NCBI GenBank assembly: GCA_024641965.1
Contig: JAHECC010000010.1
Coordinates: forward strand, 10,921 to 47,669
Reading direction: 5' to 3'
Length of the DNA stretch: 36,749 nucleotides
Source: Rubrivivax sp.
GTDB lineage: Bacteria > Pseudomonadota > Gammaproteobacteria > Burkholderiales > Burkholderiaceae_C
Both the position numbers and the translations under genes were made by a program. Each line of letters begins with the position of its first letter. Positions within the stretch are counted from its first letter, which is position 1. Below the pieces are notes generated by a model. It was given only the letters and a program-made list of their open reading frames with translations. It searched no databases and was not told where the DNA came from. Shown piece after piece: positions 8,209-15,501 of this stretch.

Positions 8209-9009
8209 TCAGGCCGAGCGGTACCAGTGCCGGGGCAGGACCATCGGCCGGTTCGGCGTGTTGTCGGCATCGAGCGGATGCGGGAATTTGCTCATGTAGC
8301 CCGGCTCGCCGAGGCGGTCGTGCCGGAGAAAGCTGAACTCCATGACGCGCGGGATGCCCAGGCCGCCCTTGCGCGTCGACCCGCAGCAATTGTTGGGGTG
8401 CAGGTGCACGCAGCGATGCGTCTGGGCGATCTTGTCGAAGGCGCGTCGCGCGATGTTGAAGAACGGCCGGCTCCACAGCTGCTCGAGATCGTGGAACTCG
8501 ACGACGATGATGCGCAAGCGCTTCATCAAGGCATCGCTGGCGGCCAGGAAGACCTCGTATTCGAAGCCTTCGATGTCGATCTGCAGCAGCAGCTCGCTGT
8601 CCGTGGAGGGGATCGACGCGGCCACCCAGTCGTCGAGCGTGACGAACCCGTCGTCGCGCGTCGCGCCGATGTACTTCTTGATGAAGTGGAAGTTGGCATG
8701 TTCCTCGGCCGGCCCGTCGACGGACCGGTCGGCCATGAAGACCTGCATGCCGCGCTCGGCACATTCGCGCTCGAAGCCCGATACAGAGCTGACACCCGGG
8801 GAAAAACAGGCGTCCAGGCCGGCCAGGTCGTCCGGTACCAGGTAGCCCCCGTCGCCGGGCGGGCCCATGCGGATCAAGGGGCGCGGCGTGGTCACCGGGT
8901 GCAGGCTGCGCAGCAGGCCCACCAGTTCCTCGCGCGGCGTGATCTTGGTGGGGAACTTGCCGACCATGCCGAACAGGCCGGCCACGAGGGATCTTCTGAA
9001 GCTTTTCAT
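8209..9009 (-). CDS. Second, divergent FkbM-type methyltransferase
   Basis: The 266 residues include a GPPGDGGYLVPDDL block (about 49-62) and a late LLQIDIEGFEYEVFLAA block (141-157), matching a distinct FkbM subfamily in which the glycine-rich 'GDGGY' segment precedes the Rossmann fold. It shares little direct sequence with the FkbM protein at 7374-8192, so this is not a recent duplication. The start at 9009 (MKSFRRSL) is chosen over the open frame to 9060 because it begins a short basic helix typical of the family. It converges with the first FkbM gene with 16 bp between stops and no hairpin there. Substrate unknown; a surface glycan is likely from the GT10 neighbour. Confidence 0.8.
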   Translation of the reverse strand: MKSFRRSLVAGLFGMVGKFPTKITPREELVGLLRSLHPVTTPRPLIRMGPPGDGGYLVPDDLAGLDACFSPGVSSVSGFERECAERGMQVFMADRSVDGPAEEHANFHFIKKYIGATRDDGFVTLDDWVAASIPSTDSELLLQIDIEGFEYEVFLAASDALMKRLRIIVVEFHDLEQLWSRPFFNIARRAFDKIAQTHRCVHLHPNNCCGSTRKGGLGIPRVMEFSFLRHDRLGEPGYMSKFPHPLDADNTPNRPMVLPRHWYRSA

Positions 9010-9125
9010 GCACCACACGGCCTGGCGCGTCGCGGGGGGCGCGAGCGCGCTGGAAATCACTTCATGCTAACCGGAGATCGACGCCGCGATCCCCCATGCG
9101 GCCTGATGCCTTGGGGCGTGCGCCG

Positions 9126-9578
9126 ATGAATGCGACCGTCGGCTGGGCGCTCGCGGCGGCAGGCGTTGCCGCGGGCTATGTCGGCTGGGGCTGGCCGGGC
9201 GTGGCGCTGGGCGTCACGCTGATGGTGTTCTGGCTGCTGCTGCAGTTCAGCCGCTCGCTGCGCGTGCTGAAGATCGCCGGCAGCGCGCCGGTCGGACATG
9301 TGGACAGCGCGGTGACGCTGCACAGCCGGTTGCGCCAGGGCATGACGCTGATGCAGGTGCTGACGCTGACGCGCAGCCTGGGCAAGCGCCTGGCACAGAC
9401 GCCCGAGACCTGGGGCTGGGCCGACGACGGCGGCGCGCAGGTCAGCCTGGTGATGGACGGCGGCAAGTTGACGAGCTGGTCATTGCTGCGCGAGGCGCAT
9501 GCAAACGCCGAAGCAGCCTGCTCGGTCGACTCGGCCACCTCGGTCGACCCAGCCACAGGCGCTGGCGCGCCGCGCTAG
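9126..9578 (+). CDS. Conserved small membrane protein of unknown function
   Basis: The 150-residue product begins with two hydrophobic segments (about 5-20 and 24-40) and continues with a soluble domain containing the pattern APVGHVDSAVTLHSRLRQGM and a tryptophan-rich ETWGWADDGG stretch. I recognise it as a type found in many Burkholderiales genomes, sometimes labelled 'glycerate kinase' by annotation transfer; nothing in the sequence supports a kinase. The ATG at 9126 is preferred over the one at 9096 because it directly precedes the first hydrophobic segment. The stop shares a CTAG with the stop of an open frame on the other strand. Confidence 0.7.
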   Translation: MNATVGWALAAAGVAAGYVGWGWPGVALGVTLMVFWLLLQFSRSLRVLKIAGSAPVGHVDSAVTLHSRLRQGMTLMQVLTLTRSLGKRLAQTPETWGWADDGGAQVSLVMDGGKLTSWSLLREAHANAEAACSVDSATSVDPATGAGAPR

Positions 9579-10061
9579 CGTTTGCCGGTGTTCGCGCCGT
9601 AGATGGAGCGCGCCGGCGGGTAGGGCTGCCCGTTGACTCGAAGCCCTTCGGCCGACAGCTTGGTCGCCAAGGTCGGCCCCAGCCCGTTCGCGCGCAGCAT
9701 CAGGTCACACCAGTCGCTGAATGTGGCCATGCTGCGCGCCGCAAGGATCCTTTGCGAAAACCCGGCCCGGTCCCGCTCAACTGCTCCAATTGCGCAGGGA
9801 TGGCCTGGTTGAGCTCCAGCGGCTGCGCCGCGCGGCCCCGGGCGGCAGTCAACTGGACCAGCACAGCCCCCAGTCGCATGAACCATCCCCTTCGCCGGTG
9901 GCATTCGACGCCGACAGGATGGCCGCGCCATTGAAATTGGCAAGCCATTGGGCGCTGCGGCGGCCCGCACTGCGTCCGAGCGGCCGGATTTGGCGTATGC
10001 AGCGGGCAGAATCTGGCCCGATCACCGACCTCACCCCTATAGAGCGACGCGAAGACATCGA
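9579..10061 (-). other. Gap with possible decayed coding sequence (minus strand)
   Basis: No intact gene is visible in these 483 bp. On the minus strand, protein-like fragments occur in successive frames: NFNGAAILSASNATGEGDG near 9900-9960, a middle piece with LELNQAIPAQLEQLSGTGPG near 9760-9830, and an intact 51-codon end (9575-9730) reading SDWCDLMLRANGLGPTLATK and onward. The pieces could join if frameshifts are assumed, which would suggest a pseudogene, but I do not recognise the family. The region looks less codon-biased than its neighbours. Confidence 0.25.
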
Positions 10062-10760
10062 ATGCGCGACACCACCACCGCCGTCCTGCTGTCGCTGAGT
10101 GCCTGCCTTGCCTGGGCCGGCCGGCCACTCAACACCGACGACGCGAGCGCTGCCGACCCGGGCGTTTGCCAGCTTGAAGGCTGGGTCACCAGCGCCGGCA
10201 GCGAGCGCGCTTTCGTGCTGGCGCCGGCGTGCGGGCTGGTCGAGGGGCTGGAACTGGGTACCGACTATGCCGTGCTGAAGCCGGGTGACAACAACCGCGC
10301 CGCAGCCACACTGTCCATCAAGATCGTGCCCGACGCCCTGCGCAGCGAGACACCCGTTGGCGACCTGAACTTCGGCTTCAAGCTCGGCGCCGGTTTTGCA
10401 CAGTCACCCTACACGGGCTGGCGCAGTGCGGGGGGCGCGGCCAGCGTGCTGGCCACGCTGTCGCCCAACGACGACTGGTCATTGCACCTCAATCTGGGCG
10501 TGCTGCGTGACCGCGACAGTGGCAAGTCGGGCGGCCAGGCCAACCTGGCCCTGACCTGGACGCCGCGCGAAGAAATGTTGCTGTTCGCCGAATACCTGGG
10601 CGGCACACGGCGCGATGTCTTTGGCGGTTCGATCAGCTCGGCGGGCGGGCGCTGGTGGCTCATCAAGGAGCGGCTGGGCCTGGACCTGAGCGTCAGCCGC
10701 GTGGCCGGGTCCGAGCTGGGCACGGTCTGGTCGTTGGGCTTCGGCTGGTACGGCCAGTGA
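10062..10760 (+). CDS. Predicted outer-membrane beta-barrel protein
   Basis: The 232-residue protein starts with a signal peptide (about 1-19, ending CLAWA before GRPL). The mature part has alternating hydrophobic/polar strands with many glycines and aromatic strand ends and finishes with LGFGWYGQ, so a small transmembrane barrel or lipid-binding barrel is likely. The N-terminal RPLNTDDAS segment resembles proteins annotated as 'transporter' or 'MetA-pathway of phenol degradation' barrels, but I cannot name a substrate. The start at 10062 is chosen because it begins the signal peptide. It stands alone, 95 bp before ilvE. Confidence 0.7.
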   Translation: MRDTTTAVLLSLSACLAWAGRPLNTDDASAADPGVCQLEGWVTSAGSERAFVLAPACGLVEGLELGTDYAVLKPGDNNRAAATLSIKIVPDALRSETPVGDLNFGFKLGAGFAQSPYTGWRSAGGAASVLATLSPNDDWSLHLNLGVLRDRDSGKSGGQANLALTWTPREEMLLFAEYLGGTRRDVFGGSISSAGGRWWLIKERLGLDLSVSRVAGSELGTVWSLGFGWYGQ

Positions 10761-10819
10761 ACCAGCCCATGTTGGCGCGGCGGCCGCCCTGCTGCGCGGC
10801 TCGAACCAGGTCGGCCCTT

Positions 10820-10825
10820 TAGAAT
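10820..10825 (+). promoter_or_regulatory. Candidate -10 element for ilvE
   Basis: TAGAAT lies 31 bp before the ilvE ATG in the short gap after the barrel gene. No convincing -35 hexamer is visible at the expected spacing, so this is a weak call. Confidence 0.3.
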
Positions 10826-10855
10826 GAGCCCCCTTTCCCAATCCGAGGACGAACC

Positions 10856-11779
10856 ATGTCCCTAGCCGACCGCGACGGCAAGATCTGGATGGACGGCCAG
10901 CTGGTCGAATGGCGCGACGCCAAGATCCACGTGCTGTCGCACACGCTGCACTACGGTTGCGGCGCCTTCGAGGGCGTGCGCGCCTACAACACCGTCAACG
11001 GCACTGCGATCTTCCGCCTGCGCGAGCATACCGAGCGTCTGTTCAACAGCGCCAAGATCCTGCGCATGACGATTCCCTTCACACTCGACCAGGTGATGGA
11101 CGCGCAACTCGAGGTGGTGCGCGTGAACAAACTGGAAAGCTGCTACCTGCGCCCGCTGACCTGGATCGGCTCGGAAAAGCTCGGCGTCAGCCCGAAGGGC
11201 AACACCATCCACCTGATGGTCGCGGCCTGGCCCTGGGGTGCCTACCTGGGCGAGGAGGGCATGAAGCGAGGCATCCGCGTCAAGACCAGCAGCTACACGC
11301 GCCACCACGTCAACATCACGATGACGCAGGCCAAGGCGGTGAGCAACTACACCAACTCGATCCTGGCCAACATGGAGGCGCTGGACGACGGCTACGACGA
11401 GGCCATGCTGCTCGACGCCAGCGGCTTCGTCAGCGAAGGCGCCGGCGAGAACCTGTTCATCGTGAAGAAGGGCGCGGTCTATACACCTGACCTGTCGGCC
11501 GGCGCGCTGAACGGCATCACCCGCGACACCATCTTCAACATCTGCCAGGACCTGGGCCTGACGCTGAAGGAAAAGCGCATCACCCGCGACGAGGTCTACA
11601 TCTGCGACGAGGCCTTCTTCACCGGCACCGCGGCCGAGGTCACGCCGATCCGCGAGCTGGATAGGGTGCAGATCGGCAGCGGCTCGCGCGGGCCGGTGAC
11701 GGAAAAGATCCAGGCGGCCTTCTTCGACATCGTCAACGGCCGCAACCCCAAGTACGCCGAATGGCTGAGCCGGGTCTGA
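10856..11779 (+). CDS. ilvE: Branched-chain amino acid aminotransferase
   Basis: This PLP enzyme performs the last transamination in leucine, isoleucine and valine synthesis, with glutamate as donor. The 307 residues match the class IV aminotransferase family: the small domain with LHYGCGAFEGVRAY (31-44), the PLP lysine K160 in MTQAKAVSNY, and FVSEGAGENLF and the FFTGTAAEVTPI cofactor-binding loop. The ribosome-binding site GAGGAC (10844-10849) supports the start. The CHCC zinc-finger gene follows 4 bp after the stop and is surely cotranscribed. I looked for a branched-chain leader peptide upstream and found none. Confidence 0.96.
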   Translation: MSLADRDGKIWMDGQLVEWRDAKIHVLSHTLHYGCGAFEGVRAYNTVNGTAIFRLREHTERLFNSAKILRMTIPFTLDQVMDAQLEVVRVNKLESCYLRPLTWIGSEKLGVSPKGNTIHLMVAAWPWGAYLGEEGMKRGIRVKTSSYTRHHVNITMTQAKAVSNYTNSILANMEALDDGYDEAMLLDASGFVSEGAGENLFIVKKGAVYTPDLSAGALNGITRDTIFNICQDLGLTLKEKRITRDEVYICDEAFFTGTAAEVTPIRELDRVQIGSGSRGPVTEKIQAAFFDIVNGRNPKYAEWLSRV

Positions 11780-11783
11780 CGCA

Positions 11784-11990
11784 ATGGACAAGCCCATTGC
11801 CGTGATCGAAGTGCTCGCCAAGGAGTTGCAGGGCCCGGGCGTGGTGTTCTGCCCGAACCCGAAGATGGCGCTGTGGAGCACCCACCCGAAGGTCTACATC
11901 GATGTGGCCACCACCGGCGAAGGCAAGTGCCCTTATTGCGGCACGGTCTACCGGCTGAAAGCCGGCGAGAAACTGTCCGCGGCGCATTGA
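11784..11990 (+). CDS. CHCC-type zinc-finger protein
   Basis: The 68-residue protein has C23, H34, C49 and C52 in the spacing of the zf-CHCC domain (C-x10-H-x14-C-x2-C), the same fold as the mitochondrial complex I subunit NDUFS6. Bacterial members probably bind zinc; their role is unsettled. A location directly behind ilvE is usual in betaproteobacteria, but this does not prove a role in amino acid synthesis. In related genomes lipopolysaccharide or heptosyltransferase genes often follow; here a broken sensor gene follows instead. Confidence 0.88.
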   Translation: MDKPIAVIEVLAKELQGPGVVFCPNPKMALWSTHPKVYIDVATTGEGKCPYCGTVYRLKAGEKLSAAH

Positions 11991-12000
11991 CGGCGGTGTC

Positions 12001-12021
12001 TGGGCTCGTCGAATGAGCCCA
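12001..12021 (+). terminator. Hairpin after the ilvE-zinc finger operon
   Basis: TGGGCTC (12001-12007) is a perfect inverted repeat of GAGCCCA (12015-12021) around a seven-base loop, starting 11 bp after the zinc-finger stop. There is no U tract, so it may terminate weakly or only stabilise the 3' end. Confidence 0.4.
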
Positions 12022-12029
12022 GATGTGCG

Positions 12030-13111
12030 GTGTGGCACGCGCTGGAGAGCGAGGCGCTGCTCGACCATGTCAACCGCGGCGATGCGCGCCATGCGCTGAA
12101 GCTGCTGCTCGACGCGCTGGCGCGCCGCCTGGGCCATCCTTGCACCTTGCGCGCCGAGGCCGGCGACGGCAAGCTGCGCTGGAAACTGCAGGGCGTGCCT
12201 GGCGCGGCCGCGTCGCCGGCCGATGTGCCGGCTCAAGCTACGACCGGTGCGAAGGAACTGCCGCTGTCGCGTCTGGGCCGGCATGTCGGCATGCGGCAAC
12301 TGCCCATTCCCGCGGGCATCGCGCCGCCGGCACCGGAGGCAACGCTGGAGCCGGTGCTACACACTGCCGCCGCGCTGCTGCTGAACGACGCTGCACCTTC
12401 GTCTGGGCATGGGCCATCGATTCGGGCCGGCTCGGCGACATCGACCAGGGCCTGCAGATGCTCGGCTACCCGTCCCAGGCGTCGGGCTCGACGCAGCAGG
12501 ACTGGGACACGCTGATCCACGCCGACGACTGCGTCGCCAACTACGAGGCCTAGCTGTGCCACGCACGCGGCTAAACCGAGACCTACGAACACGTCTACCA
12601 CGCCCGCGCCCGCGCCAGCGACGGCGCCTGGCGCTGGTGCCAGGAGCGGGACCGCATCGTCGAATGGCACGCCGACGGCCGGCCGCAGCGCATGGTCGGC
12701 ACGCAGGCAGACATCACCGAACAGCGGCACAACGCACAGGCGGCATCCGAAGCGGCGGCACGGCTCGACCGCATCGCGCTGCATGTGCCCGGCGTGCTCT
12801 GCCAGATCGAGATGGATGCCAAGCTGAGACCGCGCTGTCCATACCTGAGCGAGCAGGCGCGCAGCGTGCTGGGCCTGGACCCTGCGCAGGCGACGATCAG
12901 CTCCCGGGCCTTCATGGAGCGCATCGACGCGGCCGATCTGCCGCATCTGTTCGAGCCCTTCAACCGGCTGGCCCAGGCACAAGGCGGGTCGAGGGCGCCG
13001 GCATCGGGCTGAGCCTGACGCGCGCGCTGGTCACGTTGGCACGGGCGCATCGAGACGCACAGCGGCCTGGGCGCGGGCTCGACCTTCATGGTCACGCTGC
13101 CGCGCGCCTGA
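12030..13111 (+). pseudogene. Broken PAS-domain sensor histidine kinase
   Basis: Recognisable pieces appear in order but in different frames. A GAF-like N-terminal part reads from a GTG at 12030. After a frameshift near 12395, a PAS/PAC domain follows (WAWAIDSG... to MVGTQADITEQR, about 12405-12715), interrupted by TAG at 12551-12553 and TAA at 12572-12574. A second PAS domain follows (IALHVPGVLCQIEMDA..., from about 12770). This runs straight into LFEPFNRL, the F box of a HATPase domain. After two more frame changes come VEGAGIGLSLTRALV (about 12985-13030) and the kinase end HSGLGAGSTFMVTLPRA, stop 13109-13111. The HisKA domain and the N and D boxes are missing, so an internal deletion has occurred. 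The sum of two stops, three frame changes and a deletion makes function implausible. Confidence 0.88.
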
Positions 13112-13130
13112 GCGCGCCGGGGCGGCTGCC

Positions 13131-13136
13131 TACAAT
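13131..13136 (+). promoter_or_regulatory. Candidate -10 element for purU, close to the start codon
   Basis: TACAAT ends 8 bp before the purU ATG, so transcription would begin at or within a base or two of the start codon and leave almost no 5' leader. No good -35 hexamer is visible, and no Shine-Dalgarno sequence fits in the gap. Confidence 0.4.
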
Positions 13137-13144
13137 CCGCGGCC

Positions 13145-14029
13145 ATGTCGCGCAACCCCGAGTTCATCCTGACGCTGTCGTGTCGCGACACCACCGGCGT
13201 GGTCTACGCAGTGTCGGGCCTGCTCTACCAGGGCGGCTGCAACATCATCGACTCGCAGCAGTTCGGCGACCTTCAGGGCGAGGATGCCACCGGGTTGTTC
13301 TTCATGCGCGTGCATTTCGCGGCGCCGCCGCACCTGGCCAACACGGCCGCGCTGCACACGCTGTTCGCACACACGCAGCAGCAGTACGGCATGGAACTGC
13401 AACTGCACGATGTGACGCAGCGCGCGCGGCTGCTGCTGATGGTCAGCCAGCACGGCCATTGCCTGAACGACCTGCTGTTCCGCTGGCGCAGCGGCCAGTT
13501 GGCGGTGGACATCGCCGCGGTGGTCTCCAACCACACCGACTTCGAAACGCTGACGAAGAGCTATGGCGTGCCTTTCCACCATCTGCCCCTGCCCGCCGGC
13601 AGCGACGCTGCCGCCAAACGCGCGCAGGAGCAAGAGGTCGAGACACTGGTCGGGCGCGAGCGCATCGAACTGGTGGTGCTGGCGCGCTACATGCAGATCC
13701 TCAGTGCCGAGTTCTGTGAGCGGCTGAAGGGCCGCGCGATCAACATCCACCACAGCTTCCTGCCCAGCTTCAAGGGTGCGCGGCCGTACCACCAGGCGCA
13801 TGCACGCGGCGTCAAACTGATCGGCGCCACCGCCCACTACGTCACCACCGAGCTCGACGAGGGCCCGATCATCGAGCAGGACGTGCAGCGCGTGGACCAT
13901 GCGATGTCGGCCGAGCGCTTCACGGCCGTGGGCCGCGACATCGAATGCGCGGTGCTGGCGCGTGCGGTGCGCTGGCACGTCGAGCACCGCGTGTTGATGA
14001 ACGGCCACAAGAGCGTCGTCTTTCGCTGA
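13145..14029 (+). CDS. purU: Formyltetrahydrofolate deformylase
   Basis: PurU hydrolyses 10-formyl-THF to formate and THF, balancing the one-carbon pool and supplying formate for purine synthesis. The 294 residues show an N-terminal ACT regulatory domain (about 8-90) and a formyltransferase-fold catalytic domain (about 95-275). The catalytic Asn-x-His is N200/H202 in INIHHSFLPSFKGARPYHQA and the catalytic Asp is D238 in TELDEGPIIEQ. SNHTDFETL (128-136) is also diagnostic. Length is normal. It is followed 9 bp later by the NTF2-like gene, so the two and the following hydrolase may form one operon. Confidence 0.96.
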   Translation: MSRNPEFILTLSCRDTTGVVYAVSGLLYQGGCNIIDSQQFGDLQGEDATGLFFMRVHFAAPPHLANTAALHTLFAHTQQQYGMELQLHDVTQRARLLLMVSQHGHCLNDLLFRWRSGQLAVDIAAVVSNHTDFETLTKSYGVPFHHLPLPAGSDAAAKRAQEQEVETLVGRERIELVVLARYMQILSAEFCERLKGRAINIHHSFLPSFKGARPYHQAHARGVKLIGATAHYVTTELDEGPIIEQDVQRVDHAMSAERFTAVGRDIECAVLARAVRWHVEHRVLMNGHKSVVFR

Positions 14030-14038
14030 GCCCGCCGC

Positions 14039-14488
14039 ATGCGCCGCACCAAACCCCAGACCGCCGCCCTGCTGGCATCGCCGGACGATGTCGAGGCGCA
14101 GTTCTACGAGGCCCTGCAGCAAGCCGACCTGGACAAGCTGATGGCCGTCTGGTCGGACGACGACGACATCGCCTGCGTGCACCCGGGCGGGCCGCGGGTG
14201 CTGGGGCATGCCGCTATCCGCGCCAGCTTCGAGGCCATCTTCGCCAATGGCGCGGTCGCGGTGCGACCCGAGGGTGTGCGGCGGGTGCTCAGCCTGGGCT
14301 GCGCGGTGCACCACGTGAACGAGCGCATCACCATCGCCAGCAACGAAGGCAGCCGCAGCGCCTGGGCGCTGGCCACCAACGTGTACGTGAAGACCGCGCA
14401 GGGCTGGCGCCTGGTGGCGCACCATTCCAGCCCGGGCAGCGAGCCGGTCGAGGCGATGCCGGGCGAGGCGCCGTCGACCCTGCACTGA
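14039..14488 (+). CDS. NTF2-like (SnoaL/DUF4440-type) protein
   Basis: The 149-residue protein fits the cone-shaped NTF2-like fold: an N-terminal helix with EAQFYEALQQADLDKLMAVWSDDDDIACVHPGG (about 21-53), then curved strands ending WRLVAHHSSPGS near residue 128-138. Such proteins may be isomerases, hydrolases or binding modules; no catalytic set can be assigned. It lies 9 bp after purU and 21 bp before the YheT-type hydrolase. Confidence 0.82.
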   Translation: MRRTKPQTAALLASPDDVEAQFYEALQQADLDKLMAVWSDDDDIACVHPGGPRVLGHAAIRASFEAIFANGAVAVRPEGVRRVLSLGCAVHHVNERITIASNEGSRSAWALATNVYVKTAQGWRLVAHHSSPGSEPVEAMPGEAPSTLH

Positions 14489-14509
14489 CGCGGCGCGCGG
14501 TCGGTCTCG

Positions 14510-15481
14510 ATGCAGCATTTCCGCGCCCCGCGCTGGTTGCCCGGCGGCCACTTGCAGACCATCTGGCCGGCGCTGTTCTCCCCGCCCGCCCCGGCGCCGC
14601 CACCCGCCTACCTGCGCGAGCGCTGGGCCGCGCCGGACGGCGATTTCATCGACGTCGACTTCGTCGATGCTGGCGCTGCGGGCTCACCGCTGCTGGTGCT
14701 GTTCCATGGCCTCGAAGGCTCGTCGACGAGCCCCTATGCGCGTGCCTTTGCGCACCGCGCTGCTGCCCTGGGATGGAATTACGCGGTGCCGCACTTCCGC
14801 GGCTGTTCCGGCGAGTTGAACCTGGCGCCGCGTGCTTACCATTCTGGCGACCATGAGGAGATCGGCTGGGTCCTGCAGCGGCTGCGCGAGCGCTGTGGCC
14901 AGCCCTTGTACGCGGTGGGCATCTCGCTCGGCGGCAATGCGCTGTTGCGCTGGGCCGAGGAGGCCGGCCACACGGCGGCAGCCACCACGCGCGCAATGGC
15001 CGCCGTGTCCTCGCCCATCGATCTGGCGGCCGGCGGCCATGCGATCGGGCGCGGCTTCAACCGGCAGGTGTACACACGCATGTTCCTGCGCACGATGAAG
15101 CCCAAGGCGCTTCGCAAGTGGCAGCAGCACCCGGGCCTGTTCGACCGCGAGCGGCTGGCGGCGGCGCGAACGCTGTACGAGTTCGACAACGTCTTTACCG
15201 CACCGCTGCACGGTTTTCGCGATACCGACGACTACTGGCAGCGCGCGTCGGCCAAGCCGCACTTGCACCGCATCCGCATCCCGGCGCTGGTGCTGAACGC
15301 GCTCAACGACCCTTTCGTGCCCGGCGACAGCCTGCCCGAGGCGCGCGAAGTGGGGCCGCACGTCACGCTTTGGCAGCCGGCGCACGGCGGGCATGTCGGC
15401 TTTGCACAGGGCCGCTTTCCCGGCCATGTGCAGACCCTGCCCGAAGCCGTGGCCGGCTGGTTGCAGGCCCATGGCGGCTGA
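14510..15481 (+). CDS. YheT/ABHD1-type alpha/beta-hydrolase
   Basis: The 323 residues match the COG0429 hydrolase family. The N-terminal WLPGGHLQTIWPALF (9-23) is its hallmark. The oxyanion region is LFHGLEGSS (64-72), the nucleophile is S139 in GISLGGNALLRW, and D267 in NALNDPFVP and H295 in HGGHVGF complete the triad. The physiological substrate is unknown; esterase activity on lipids is suspected in the family. It is 21 bp downstream of the NTF2-like gene and 20 bp before the next gene, in an apparent operon starting at purU. Confidence 0.9.
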   Translation: MQHFRAPRWLPGGHLQTIWPALFSPPAPAPPPAYLRERWAAPDGDFIDVDFVDAGAAGSPLLVLFHGLEGSSTSPYARAFAHRAAALGWNYAVPHFRGCSGELNLAPRAYHSGDHEEIGWVLQRLRERCGQPLYAVGISLGGNALLRWAEEAGHTAAATTRAMAAVSSPIDLAAGGHAIGRGFNRQVYTRMFLRTMKPKALRKWQQHPGLFDRERLAAARTLYEFDNVFTAPLHGFRDTDDYWQRASAKPHLHRIRIPALVLNALNDPFVPGDSLPEAREVGPHVTLWQPAHGGHVGFAQGRFPGHVQTLPEAVAGWLQAHGG

Positions 15482-15501
15482 GGCGGGTTAAGGTCCGCCT
15501 C

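Noticed and set aside
10769..10822. A 17-codon frame before ilvE as a branched-chain leader peptide
   Set aside because: It has only two leucines and no valine or isoleucine, and no terminator hairpin with a U tract follows.
14328..14603. Minus-strand frames over the NTF2-like and YheT genes
   Set aside because: Low-complexity arginine-rich shadows of the real genes.
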